Shown: positions 53,323-63,873 of the stretch, in pieces
Position numbering within the stretch: the first letter of the stretch is position 1
Layout: each line of letters starts with the position of its first letter
Assembly (NCBI GenBank): GCA_958370785.1
Contig: CATXKN010000005.1
Location: 62,001-126,000, forward strand
Length of the DNA stretch: 64,000 bases
Direction of reading: 5' to 3'
From: an uncultured Collinsella sp.
Lineage (GTDB): Bacteria > Actinomycetota > Coriobacteriia > Coriobacteriales > Coriobacteriaceae
Made by a program: the position numbers and the translations under genes
The notes under the pieces: generated by a model
The model's database searches: none
What the model saw: only the letters and a program-made list of their open reading frames with translations
Told to the model about the DNA's origin: nothing

Positions 53323-54357
53323 CTACCAGATTCCCAGCACGTGCTGCATTCCCAAACTCATGCAAGCAATGCCAATCCAGCAGCAAAAGCCCAATGCGAT
53401 GGGCTTGCCGCCCTTTTTGACCAGCTCGACGATATCGGTATTAAAGCCAATAGCCGCCATGGCCATCACGATAAAGAACTTCGACAGTTCCTTGATGGGC
53501 GCCGTAATGGATGCAGGAAGCTGAAGCACCGTAGTGATTACGCTCGCCAGCACAAAGAACAGCACGAACATGGGAAACGCGCGATTAAGCGAGAACGTGC
53601 TTTTGGCGTCGCCGCCGGCCTTGCGCGCCAGATGCATCTGCCAGCAAGCGAGAACCAACGTAATGGGAATAATGGCCAGCGTCCTGGTAAGCTTGACCAC
53701 CGTGGCGCTTTCGAGCACATTGGCGCCGGGATGCATACTGTCCCAGGCGCTCGCCGCAGCCGTTACCGACGAGGTGTCGTTGATGGCGGTGCCGGCAAAC
53801 AGGCCAAAGCCCTCGTTGGTCAGCCCGAGCATGCCGCCGAGCGTCGGAAACACGAGCGCCGCGATAACGTTAAACAGGAAGATGACCGAAATAGCCTGGG
53901 CGATCTCGCGATCGTCGGCATCGATGACGGGTGCGGTCGCGGCGATGGCAGAACCGCCGCAAATCGACGAACCCACACCCACAAGCGTCGCGATCTTGCC
54001 CGGCACGTTCATAACGCGGCAGAGCACGAAAGCGATGACAAGCGAGGTCGAGATCGTCGCCACGATAATCGGCAGCGACTGAGCGCCTTTGGACAGAATC
54101 TGCGAGAGGTTCATGCCAAAGCCAAGCAGGATTACCGCGTACTGCAAGACTTTTTTAGACGTATAGGTGACACCGGCGGCGAGCTGTTCGCGACGATTCT
54201 TGGGAAAGACGAGTGCCAGGACCATGCCAAAGAGGATGGCAAACACCGGACCACCGACCACCTCAATCTGTTTGCCGAGTAACGTCGCGGGGATGGCGAC
54301 GATCAGGCAGAACAAGACGCCCTTCCAGCGCTCGCGTACGATATTCGCCAGTTGCAT
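53323..54357 (-). CDS. YeiH-family (UPF0324) putative anion exporter
   Basis: This 344-aa membrane protein has about 10 hydrophobic segments. The family core VGVGSSICGGSAIAATAPVI (residues 125-145) and GTAINDTSSVTAA near residue 190 are visible. YeiH proteins are thought to export sulfate or a related anion; the evidence for that is thin. AAGGAA precedes the ATG. It is divergent from a GntR regulator, its likely controller. Confidence 0.88.
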   Translation of the reverse strand: MQLANIVRERWKGVLFCLIVAIPATLLGKQIEVVGGPVFAILFGMVLALVFPKNRREQLAAGVTYTSKKVLQYAVILLGFGMNLSQILSKGAQSLPIIVATISTSLVIAFVLCRVMNVPGKIATLVGVGSSICGGSAIAATAPVIDADDREIAQAISVIFLFNVIAALVFPTLGGMLGLTNEGFGLFAGTAINDTSSVTAAASAWDSMHPGANVLESATVVKLTRTLAIIPITLVLACWQMHLARKAGGDAKSTFSLNRAFPMFVLFFVLASVITTVLQLPASITAPIKELSKFFIVMAMAAIGFNTDIVELVKKGGKPIALGFCCWIGIACMSLGMQHVLGIW

Positions 54358-54550
54358 ATGGGATTCCTTCTTTCTATTTCACGTTTGCGACGGCTTATGA
54401 TACGGCAACATTGAGCACAGCCTTGCGCAAACACAGACCAAGATGCCGCAATAGTTCTTGGGCAACAGCCGAATTACCCACCACGGAGAGCTGATTCGCG
54501 GCATAATTAACAGCTGATATATGAGTGTGATAGAACGGTTGCGAGGCACT

Positions 54551-55252
54551 ATGGAAGAATCGATGCACGTCGGCGAGCAGGAAATGAGCCTACAGGATCA
54601 GTCCTACCACACCATTCGACGCAAAATCGTCTACCTGGACTACAAGCCGGGCGAAAAGCTGGGCGTCAAGCAGCTTTGCGACGACCTGGATATGGGGCGC
54701 ACCCCTGTGCGCGAGGCGCTGGTGCGTCTGGCGCAAGAGGGCCTGGTGCGTACCGTGCCCCAAAGCGGCACCTATGTCTCGCCCATCAACCTCACTCTTG
54801 CCGAGAGCGCCTGCTACATTCGCGAGCACCTGGAAAAGCAGGTGATTGTGGAGTGCTGTGCCCGTGCCACCTCGGCAGGCATCGAGCAGCTCGACCGAGC
54901 CATCGCGCTGCAGGAAAAGACCATGGCCGAGGAGGATCGCATCGGCTTCTTTTTAAGCGACAACCTCATGCACCGCATGATCTTTAGCATCGCATGCCGC
55001 AGCACCGTATGGTCGTGGCTCGAAGAGACCAATGCCGACCTGGAGCGCTTCCGCTGGCTGCGCGCCGCCACGCAGACGCTCGACAATCAGGAGATTGTTA
55101 ACGAGCACAAGCAAATCCGCCGCGCCATCGCCGGCCGCGACCCCATCGAGGCGAGCTTTTTGGTCAGCAAGCACCTGCATATGATGTTCCGCAACCAGAC
55201 CGAGGTCCTGGACCAATATCCCAAGTACTTCGAGACCAGCAAGCTCCGCTAA
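54551..55252 (+). CDS. GntR-family (FCD) transcriptional regulator
   Basis: This 233-aa regulator has a GntR winged HTH (GVKQLCDDLDMGRTPVREAL) and a C-terminal FCD helical domain with the metal-site residues (His in LMHRMIFS and NEHKQI). ATG 54551 has GCGAGG upstream; the ATG at 54521 has no ribosome site. It is divergent from the YeiH-type exporter and likely regulates it. Confidence 0.87.
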   Translation: MEESMHVGEQEMSLQDQSYHTIRRKIVYLDYKPGEKLGVKQLCDDLDMGRTPVREALVRLAQEGLVRTVPQSGTYVSPINLTLAESACYIREHLEKQVIVECCARATSAGIEQLDRAIALQEKTMAEEDRIGFFLSDNLMHRMIFSIACRSTVWSWLEETNADLERFRWLRAATQTLDNQEIVNEHKQIRRAIAGRDPIEASFLVSKHLHMMFRNQTEVLDQYPKYFETSKLR

Positions 55253-55258
55253 CCTGCC

Positions 55259-55298
55259 AAAACCACCACAAAGGGGACAGGCACCTTTGTGGTGGTTT
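55259..55298. repeat. GGGACAG-core palindrome (copy 5)
   Basis: AAACCACCACAAAGG pairs with CCTTTGTGGTGGTTT around GGACAGGCA. It is the same sequence as copy 2 at 19528-19566, 35 kb away, and lies directly after the GntR stop. Confidence 0.88.
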
Positions 55299-55308
55299 CT
55301 CCACACAA

Positions 55309-55347
55309 AAAGGTCCGGCTCCGTCTGATGATGCGGAGCCGGACCTT
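55309..55347 (-). terminator. Terminator of glmS
   Basis: AAGGTCCGGCTCCG pairs with CGGAGCCGGACCTT and is followed on the minus strand by TTGTGTGG. Confidence 0.8.
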
Positions 55348-55371
55348 AATCGTAAGGATGACGGAACTCGA

Positions 55372-57219
<1,848 letters not shown>

Positions 57220-57368
57220 AGGATAAATCCCTTCGTTCGCGTGACTGCAAGACGTCCACGCACGGGAGGCGCTGAGACGTATAACGTTCGAGTATTGTAC
57301 TCACGCAAGCGTAAGCTGATATACCAGAAGTGGTACCTCAACTTGGATACCACTCGATACACACATGC

Positions 57369-57411
57369 CCAAACCACCACGATGGGGACAGGCGCCTTCG
57401 TAGTGGTTTGG
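57369..57411. repeat. GGGACAG-core palindrome (copy 6)
   Basis: CCAAACCACCACGA pairs with TCGTAGTGGTTTGG around TGGGGACAGGCGCCT. It is a diverged copy of the type at 19528 and 55259; the arms have changed but still pair. Confidence 0.8.
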
Positions 57412-57435
57412 TCTGGCAGCATCGTTTTCCCAGAT

Positions 57436-57476
57436 AAAACCTGCCAAAATAAACCTGTCCCTAATTGGCAGGTTTT
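57436..57476. repeat. GGGACAG-core palindrome, inverted (copy 7)
   Basis: AAAACCTGCCAAA pairs with TTGGCAGGTTTT around AAACCTGTCCCTA. The core CTGTCCC is the reverse complement of GGGACAG. It overlaps the -35 of the LacI-family gene promoter. Confidence 0.78.
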
Positions 57477-57505
57477 GACACCCTAGGGGCGGGCGATGCT
57501 ACAAT
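57475..57505 (+). promoter_or_regulatory. Candidate promoter of the LacI-family gene
   Basis: TTGACA (57475-57480) and TACAAT (57500-57505) have a spacing of 19 bases. The -35 lies at the edge of the palindromic repeat, so the repeat may supply part of this promoter. Confidence 0.5.
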
Positions 57506-57540
57506 CTGGCTTGTACTTGAAACGCATCAAAGGGGCCGCT

Positions 57541-58653
57541 ATGGCAAAGGTTAAAATCAGCGACGTCGCGCGCGAAGCCGGGGTTTCGCTGGGCACGGTT
57601 TCCAACGCGCTCAACCATCCCGAAAAGCTGCGCCCCGAGACCCTCAAGCTCATCAACGAAACCATCAATCGACTGGGCTACCTGCCCAACCAAAGCGCCC
57701 GTCAGCTCGCGGGCGGCGCCACCAAGTCCTTTGGCCTGGTGCTCCCCCGTCTCGATCACGGCTTTTCGCTCCAAATTGCCAGCGGCGCCCATAACGAGGC
57801 CCGCAAGCACGGTTACGACCTGCTCATCGCCAACGCCGATAACGACGATATTCTCCAGGACCATTACCTGCGTTACTTTATGGGCACGCAAATGTCCGGC
57901 GTCATGGTTCAGCCCATGGCATCCCCCGACTGGCACCCCGCTATGACCAAGATGCCCGTGCCGATCGTCCATCTGGACATCCACTGCTCCGAGCCCGGTT
58001 ACTACGTGGCAGCCGACAACGAGGCACAAGGCCGTATCATCGCCGAGCTCGCCATCGCCCGCGGCGCACACCATATCACCGTTGTGGGCAGAGCGGCATT
58101 CATGCAGCTCACCCTGCGCGTACTTGGCATTCACAAGGCTCTCGCCCTGCATCCCGATATCAAAATTGAAGTCATTGACGCCGGAGAGTGGAATACCGCA
58201 GCCGACGGCTACAGTATTGGCGCTCAGATTGCCGGGCGCCCTGCCGACGAACGCCCCGATTTTGTCGTCGGCCTGACCGACGTGCTGGCCTCGGGCGTTA
58301 TCTCGGCATTGGTCGACAAAGGCATCTCCGTCCCCGAGCAGGTTCGCGTGGCCGGATGCGACGGCAACCCGCTCGCTTGGAGCGGATCGGTCCCACTCAC
58401 TACGGTAGCGCCCCCGGGCTACGAGATTGGCCGCAAGGGTGTCCAACTGCTCATGGAGCAAATCGAGAACAAGGTCCCGACAAAGACCAAGCATATCCAC
58501 GTCGGCTCTGCAGCGCGCACCGTCACCGCAGCCACCACCGCGGAGGACATCAACCGCCAAGAACTGGTACGTCCGTTCCTACTGGAGCGCGCCAGCACCC
58601 AGGCAAGCACCCAGACCGACGCTACGGCCATCAACCTCGGCGCGTATCTATAG
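57541..58653 (+). CDS. LacI-family transcriptional regulator
   Basis: This 370-aa regulator has an N-terminal LacI HTH (ISDVAREAGVSLGTVSNALNHP, with the hinge QSARQLAGG near residue 58) and a periplasmic-binding-protein-like sugar domain. The start at 57541 gives the usual MAKVKISDVA N-terminus. No adjacent sugar operon is visible, so its target is unknown. Confidence 0.92.
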   Translation: MAKVKISDVAREAGVSLGTVSNALNHPEKLRPETLKLINETINRLGYLPNQSARQLAGGATKSFGLVLPRLDHGFSLQIASGAHNEARKHGYDLLIANADNDDILQDHYLRYFMGTQMSGVMVQPMASPDWHPAMTKMPVPIVHLDIHCSEPGYYVAADNEAQGRIIAELAIARGAHHITVVGRAAFMQLTLRVLGIHKALALHPDIKIEVIDAGEWNTAADGYSIGAQIAGRPADERPDFVVGLTDVLASGVISALVDKGISVPEQVRVAGCDGNPLAWSGSVPLTTVAPPGYEIGRKGVQLLMEQIENKVPTKTKHIHVGSAARTVTAATTAEDINRQELVRPFLLERASTQASTQTDATAINLGAYL

Positions 58654-58682
58654 CACGTCGGCCAGTATGCCAAAACTCCGCC

Positions 58683-58725
58683 TAAGCAAAAGAGGCCCGA
58701 CCATTGCCGGACCTCTTTTGCTTAA
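58683..58725. terminator. Bidirectional terminator between LacI-family and HAD genes
   Basis: TAAGCAAAAGAGG pairs with CCTCTTTTGCTTA around GCCCGACCATTGCCGGA, with A/T-rich stem ends on both sides. Confidence 0.8.
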
Positions 58726-58766
58726 ATGCAAAGACGGCCGATCGCGCGCTTCAACGCCGCAATTGT

Positions 58767-59417
58767 CTAGCGTACGGCCTTGACCGCCGCCGCCAGATCG
58801 AACAACGTGTCGAGCACGGCCTCGCAGCCATCCACCACATCCTGCGGCAGCGGCACGATATCGGGGACGGCGAAGACATGGCAGCCGGCCGTGATGCCCG
58901 AGACACAGCCGTTGCGCGAATCCTCGACCACGGCGCACTCCTCGGGGGCAAAGCCCGCGCGCTCGCAGGCGAGCAGATACATCTCGGGGTCGGGCTTGCC
59001 GTGCACGACGTCCTCGCCACAGGTCACCGTCTCAAACTTGTCAAAGAGGCCGACCATCTTAAGGTTGCGTTCGGCCGTAACGAGGCGCGATGACGTCGCA
59101 AGACCCACGTGATAGCCCGCAGCCAGCAGCTCGTCTATGCACTCGGCGGCGCCGACCTTAAGCTCCAGTTCGGTCTTGACCATCTCGTCGCGAATCTCCT
59201 TGTGGCGGGCATAGACCGCCTCGGTGGTTTCGTGGCTGCCGTAATGCTTATCAAGGATGTCCATGACATCGGGTAGGGTGCGACCGATAAACTGATGGAT
59301 CAGCGCTTCATCAATCGCGACCCCCAGCTCGGCAGCGCCCGCCTTCCATGCCTTAATGCCCAAACGCTCGGTATCGACCAGCGTTCCGTCCATGTCAAAA
59401 ATTACAGCCTTGATCAT
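58767..59417 (-). CDS. HAD-superfamily phosphatase (beta-phosphoglucomutase-like)
   Basis: This 216-aa subfamily IA protein has motif I VIFDMDGTLVDTE near residue 5, TSS near residue 106, GKPDPEMYL near residue 136 and the acidic motif VVEDSRNG near residue 158. It dephosphorylates, or isomerises, a sugar phosphate. ATG 59417 is preceded by GAGGGGG. It converges with the LacI-family gene. Confidence 0.9.
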   Translation of the reverse strand: MIKAVIFDMDGTLVDTERLGIKAWKAGAAELGVAIDEALIHQFIGRTLPDVMDILDKHYGSHETTEAVYARHKEIRDEMVKTELELKVGAAECIDELLAAGYHVGLATSSRLVTAERNLKMVGLFDKFETVTCGEDVVHGKPDPEMYLLACERAGFAPEECAVVEDSRNGCVSGITAGCHVFAVPDIVPLPQDVVDGCEAVLDTLFDLAAAVKAVR

Positions 59418-59584
59418 ATCGGCCCCCTCACCGGATTGCATTACTGACACTCTACCGCACTTTACAAACTTGTATATAACGTATATAGCATATTGTGCCT
59501 TCGTTACATAGATAGAAGTCTTATGACAAGCAGCCCGATAGGATTATAGTTTTCGACCGAGCACATATTGGTAAGGAACGTTTC

Positions 59585-60463
59585 ATGCTTTCAAACACCA
59601 CCGCACCTGCAGAGGAGCTTCAGGACAAACTCGCAGCGCTCGAACAGCTGCTTTTGGCATATGGACGCGTCGCCATCGGCTTTTCCGGCGGCGTCGACAG
59701 TAGCTTTTTAGCCGCGGTCTGCGCCCGCATCATGCCTGCCAGCACGCTTCTCGTTCACCTCACCACGCCGCTCATCGGCACGCCTGAACAGGCTTCGTTT
59801 GAGCGCTCCGTTGACGGGCAAGCCAATGAGGAGCCGCATTTTAAGCTCCCTGTGCTCAATCTTTCGGTCGATCAGTTGCAGCTCCCCCAAGTAGCCTGCA
59901 ACGATGCCAATCGCTGCTACCACTGCAAGCACGCCGGCTTTACCGCTATCGTCAACCACGCCAAGTCGCTCGGCTTTCCCACCGTCATCGACGGCAGCAA
60001 TGCAAGCGATCGCGGCGACTACCGCCCTGGCATGCGCGCGGCAGAAGAGCTCGGCGTACGCTCCCCTCTTATGGAGGTCGGCTTTACCAAGGACGAAGAG
60101 CGCGAGCTGCTGCGCGCATGGGGCTATCCCGTTTGGAACCTGCCGGCGGGAGCCTGTCTTGCCACGCGCGTCCCCACGGGCGAGGAGCTTACGCGCGAAA
60201 AGGTCGATTTAATCCGCGTCTGCGAGGACTACCTGCACGATCTTGGTCTGACGCAGGTTCGCGCGCGCTTGGTCGGCGGCTGCATGCATATCGAGACCGC
60301 GCCCGCAGATGTCGCCAAGATTGCCGCCCTCGGCGGTACCGCCGTCGATGCCGAAGGCAAGACCCCGCTGCCCGCCGCCATCGAGTCCGCGCTGCGCGAG
60401 CTGGGCTGCGGTCACATCTCCCCCGATGTCACCCCCTACATCCACGGCAACATGAACCTTTAG
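59585..60463 (+). CDS. larE: LarE-like ATP-dependent sacrificial sulfur transferase
   Basis: This 292-aa PP-loop enzyme has FSGGVDSS near residue 33. It also has a CYHCKHAGF motif near residue 117 and a Cys in GACLATRVP near residue 190, the position of the sacrificial Cys in LarE. LarE donates sulfur to make the nickel-pincer cofactor of lactate racemase and related enzymes. AAGGAAC precedes the ATG. No larB, larC or larA gene is in the window. Confidence 0.9.
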   Translation: MLSNTTAPAEELQDKLAALEQLLLAYGRVAIGFSGGVDSSFLAAVCARIMPASTLLVHLTTPLIGTPEQASFERSVDGQANEEPHFKLPVLNLSVDQLQLPQVACNDANRCYHCKHAGFTAIVNHAKSLGFPTVIDGSNASDRGDYRPGMRAAEELGVRSPLMEVGFTKDEERELLRAWGYPVWNLPAGACLATRVPTGEELTREKVDLIRVCEDYLHDLGLTQVRARLVGGCMHIETAPADVAKIAALGGTAVDAEGKTPLPAAIESALRELGCGHISPDVTPYIHGNMNL

Positions 60464-60490
60464 GTTACGCCGTTTTACAAACGGCGTAAC
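60464..60490 (+). terminator. Hairpin after larE
   Basis: GTTACGCCGTTT pairs with AAACGGCGTAAC around TAC, one to two bases after the larE stop. No T-run follows. Confidence 0.55.
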
Positions 60491-60498
60491 TGCTCTGA

Positions 60499-60533
60499 CC
60501 TGCCAAAAAGGGACAGTTTTATTTTGGCAGGTT
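60499..60533. repeat. GGGACAG-core palindrome (copy 8)
   Basis: ACCTGCCAAAA pairs with TTTTGGCAGGT and encloses AGGGACAGTTTTA. It is the same arm type as copy 7 at 57436, in the opposite orientation. Confidence 0.8.
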
Positions 60534-60701
60534 TTATCTGGGGAAACGCCGACTGATTCCACGTATACAACCGCCGCAGCTCCATATGGGGCAAATGAAT
60601 CAGTAACGTCTATCCCAAATCTTGAGTATTTGTTCGATAGAACGGCCCCTGCCGGCACCTGCTAGACTGGTAGATTCCCAACCATCTAGCCAGGAGCCGC
60701 A

Positions 60702-61667
60702 ATGTCGCGCAAGTCCGCCTACAAGCAAGCACTTTCCATCGGCACCGCCGTGATGCTGGGGTTTGCGTTGTTTACGGGATCGCTCGACGGAGCCCCCAAG
60801 CTATTGTCGCCTCAAAGCGATGAACAGGCGGCAGCTCTGGCCGAGAAGCAAAACGAGAGTCCCAGCCGCACCGACGACGAGGCAGACCTGGTTGCCCGGC
60901 TAGAATCGGGAACAGCGAGCTCCGAAGACTCCGGCGATGGCTCCGAATCCACCGCGGCCAACACCAACGGCAACGTTGCCGAGGACAGCTCCACCACCCC
61001 CATCGACGAGGTTGAAAACCCCGACCTCAACCGCGCCCGCGGTGTTTATCTCAGCAGCATTCCCGACTACGCGGGCAACCCCTATGTTGCCCTTCGCGCC
61101 GACAGCACGCACCCGCTCGGCACGCCGTCGTTCACGTTTGACGAGTATGAGCGCGCCACCGAAGAAGGCTGCTTTAAGAAATTCTCCAAGCTCGACAGCC
61201 TGGGCCGCACCCGCAAGGCGCTCGCCTGCGTAGGCCCCGAATCGCTCGGCCAGGGCAAGCGCGGTGATATCTCGCGCATCCACCCCGCCGGCTGGCACCA
61301 GCAGCGCTACGACTTTATTCCAGGCCAGAGCCTCTACAATCGCTGTCACCTCATCGCCTGGTCGCTCTGCGGCGAGAATGCCAACCGCAAGAATCTCCTC
61401 ACCGGCACGCGCTATCTCAACGAGACGGGCATGCTGCCGTTTGAAGAGCAGGTCCTCGACTACATCCGCGACACGGGCAACCATGTGCTCTACCGCGTCA
61501 CGCCCATGTACAACGAAGAGGAACTCGTCTGTCGTGGCGTTCGTTTGGAAGCACAATCGATCGAGGACCACGGCAAGACCCTCTGCTTCCACGTGTACTG
61601 CTATAACCTGCAGCCGCACGTGCAGATCGACTACGCCACCGGCCGCAACCAGGCATCCGGAGACTAG
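60702..61667 (+). CDS. Secreted DNA/RNA non-specific endonuclease
   Basis: This 321-aa protein has an N-terminal hydrophobic signal or anchor (residues 8-28), a Ser/Glu/Thr-rich spacer (about 40-110), and a beta-beta-alpha-metal nuclease domain with NRCHLIAWSLCGENANRKN near residue 214. In this the His is catalytic and the Asn is the metal ligand. It likely degrades extracellular DNA and RNA at the cell surface for nutrition or DNA handling, like streptococcal EndA-type proteins. It ends in a terminator. Confidence 0.85.
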   Translation: MSRKSAYKQALSIGTAVMLGFALFTGSLDGAPKLLSPQSDEQAAALAEKQNESPSRTDDEADLVARLESGTASSEDSGDGSESTAANTNGNVAEDSSTTPIDEVENPDLNRARGVYLSSIPDYAGNPYVALRADSTHPLGTPSFTFDEYERATEEGCFKKFSKLDSLGRTRKALACVGPESLGQGKRGDISRIHPAGWHQQRYDFIPGQSLYNRCHLIAWSLCGENANRKNLLTGTRYLNETGMLPFEEQVLDYIRDTGNHVLYRVTPMYNEEELVCRGVRLEAQSIEDHGKTLCFHVYCYNLQPHVQIDYATGRNQASGD

Positions 61668-61732
61668 TGCCGACCGCGCCGACCGTAACCCAAAAAATGA
61701 TCCGCAATCCTTCCGTCGCATACGGATCAAAT

Positions 61733-61768
61733 AAGGCCGCCCCGGTTACCCAGAGCGGCCTTTTCGTC
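61733..61768. terminator. Terminator between nuclease and EF-G-like genes
   Basis: AAGGCCGC pairs with GCGGCCTT and is followed by TTCG on the plus strand. The genes converge here. Confidence 0.65.
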
Positions 61769-61797
61769 AGCACCTACATTGCAGGCAAAACCACGCG

Positions 61798-63873
61798 TTA
61801 CTTGGCGCGGCCCTCCTCATAGCGCTCGACCAGTTTGGCCTGAACGTCATAAGGCACCTGCTCATAGCCGGCGGGCTTCATGGTAAAGTCGCCCGTGCCG
61901 CGCGTGATAGAGCGCAGGCGCGTCGAATAATCCGTCAGCTCTGCCAGCGGCGCCTGGGCAATGACCACGGTATCGCCGCGCTCATCGGTCTCCATACCCG
62001 TCACGCGACCGCGCGAGGCCGAGATGTCGCCCATCACGGCGCCGGCGTAGCTCTCGGGGATAGTCACCGTGATTTCCTCGATGGGCTCCAGCACCACCGG
62101 GTCGGCATCGGCGCATGCCTTGCGCAGACCGATGCGAGCCGCCGCGCGAAACGCCATCTCGTTGGAGTCGACGCTGTGATACGAGCCGTCGTACACAGCC
62201 ACGCGAATGCCCGTGAGCGGGTAGCCGGCAATGATGCCGTCCTTCATGGTCTCCTGGACGCCCCTGTCCACGGCGGGGATCAGCGAGCGTGGAATACGGC
62301 CGCCTACGACCTCGTCCACAAACTCATAGCCGTCGCTCGTGCCGTCGGGCCCAATGAGCGGCTCCACGCGCAGCCAGCAGTCGCCGTACTGACCGGCACC
62401 GCCTGTCTGCTTCTTGTGGCGGCCCTGAGCGCTTGCCGTGCGGCGGATGGTCTCGCGATACGGAATGCGGATCGGAACGCTCTTTGCCGCGACCTTGGTG
62501 CGGTCCTCCAAACGGTTGAGCAGAACCGAAACCTGCGCCTCGCCCACCGCCGAGATGATGGTCTGCCCGGTCTCCTCGTCGCGGTCGATGCTCATGGTCG
62601 GATCGGCCTTGCAGGCCTTCTCGATAAACGTATAGAGCTTTTCCTCGTCGCCGCGGTTCTCGGCCTCAATGGCGATGCGGTACTGCGAGTTGGGGAACTT
62701 AAACGCCGCAGCCTCGACCTTGCCGGTAATCGAGAGCGTATCGCCCGTCTCGGCCGCCAGTTTGGGCGCCACGGTGATATCGCCGGCATAGGCGTGACCG
62801 ACCTCGGTCATGTCGCGGCCGCACATCACATACAGGTGAGCCAGACGCTCACCCTTGCGCGTACGTGCATTGATCAGCTCAAGGCCCGGCTCAAGCGTGC
62901 CCGTCAGCACCTTGATAAAGCTGATGCGACCCTGCTGCGGATCGGCCAGGGTCTTAAACACAAACGCCACCGGGCGGTCATCGTCACTCGAGATCTTAAG
63001 CGAATCGCCGTCGATGAGCGGCATCTCGCCGTAGTCCGTCGGCGCCGGGAAGTACGTGGCGATGTCGTCCATCAGCGAGTTGACGCCCTGCTCCTTAATG
63101 CAATCGCCCGCAAAGACCGGCACAAAGATGCGCTCGGCGATCGCCTTGGACAACAGGCCCTCAAGCTCCTCCTGCGTCAGCGTCTCCTCGCCTTCCAAAT
63201 ACTTCATCATCAGCTCATCGTCGGCCTCGGCCACCAGCTCGCACAGATGGTCATGGGCTTCCTCGGCCTGGGCACGATACTCCTCGGGAATCTCCGACTC
63301 AACTGCCTCGGCGCCGTTGCAGTGGCGCGCCTTCATACGCACCAGGTCGATAATGCCGTCAAAGTCCTCGCCCTCGCCCCAGGGGAGGGTCACGGCACCC
63401 AAACGCGTGCCAAAACGCTCCTGCAGCAGGCCCATCGTGGTCGTAAAGCTGGCCTCGGGACGCGACAGGCGGTTCACGAACACCGCACGCGCCAGGCGCA
63501 GGTCCTCGGCGGCGTACCAAAGCTTAACCGTCGTGGGCTGCGGGCCGGCCTCGGCGTCGACCACGAACAGCGCCGTCTCGCAGACGCTCATCGCGGCAAA
63601 GGCGTCGCCGATAAAATCAGGGTAGCACGGAGCATCGAGCACGTTAATGCGGGCGCCCTTCCAATCGATCGGCGCGATGGTCGTCGAGATGGAAAATGCA
63701 CGCTTGACCTCTTCGGGGTCATAGTCGAGCGTGGGCTTGGTGCCGTCGTGGCCGCCCAGGCGGGCGGTCTTACCGGAAAGGTGGAGCATGGCCTCGGCGA
63801 GTGAAGTCTTGCCCACCCCGCCTTGGCCTACGAGCACCACGTTCCTTACGTTGCCGGTCTTGGGAGCACCCAT
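61798..63873 (-). CDS. EF-G-like translational GTPase with altered G motifs
   Basis: This 691-aa protein has all EF-G domains (G, II, III, IV, V): GQGGVGKTSL near residue 16, the domain II beta-barrel (about 300-385), and C-terminal domains IV-V with TGGAGQYGDC and GDISASRGRVTGMET. It belongs to the FusA2-like branch rather than canonical EF-G. G3 reads DAPCYPDF in place of DTPGHVDF, losing the catalytic His, and G4 reads NRLS in place of NKxD. These changes suggest weak or altered GTP use. ATG 63873 follows AAGGAGG. It may act in ribosome regulation rather than elongation. Confidence 0.85.
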   Translation of the reverse strand: MGAPKTGNVRNVVLVGQGGVGKTSLAEAMLHLSGKTARLGGHDGTKPTLDYDPEEVKRAFSISTTIAPIDWKGARINVLDAPCYPDFIGDAFAAMSVCETALFVVDAEAGPQPTTVKLWYAAEDLRLARAVFVNRLSRPEASFTTTMGLLQERFGTRLGAVTLPWGEGEDFDGIIDLVRMKARHCNGAEAVESEIPEEYRAQAEEAHDHLCELVAEADDELMMKYLEGEETLTQEELEGLLSKAIAERIFVPVFAGDCIKEQGVNSLMDDIATYFPAPTDYGEMPLIDGDSLKISSDDDRPVAFVFKTLADPQQGRISFIKVLTGTLEPGLELINARTRKGERLAHLYVMCGRDMTEVGHAYAGDITVAPKLAAETGDTLSITGKVEAAAFKFPNSQYRIAIEAENRGDEEKLYTFIEKACKADPTMSIDRDEETGQTIISAVGEAQVSVLLNRLEDRTKVAAKSVPIRIPYRETIRRTASAQGRHKKQTGGAGQYGDCWLRVEPLIGPDGTSDGYEFVDEVVGGRIPRSLIPAVDRGVQETMKDGIIAGYPLTGIRVAVYDGSYHSVDSNEMAFRAAARIGLRKACADADPVVLEPIEEITVTIPESYAGAVMGDISASRGRVTGMETDERGDTVVIAQAPLAELTDYSTRLRSITRGTGDFTMKPAGYEQVPYDVQAKLVERYEEGRAK

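Noticed and set aside
57220..57368. glmS ribozyme upstream of glmS
   Set aside because: The region before glmS lacks the conserved ribozyme core and pseudoknot pairing, and instead is followed by palindromic repeats.
62176..63804. 542-aa plus-strand open frame over the EF-G-like gene
   Set aside because: Antisense shadow with Arg/His/Leu-rich composition and no domain.
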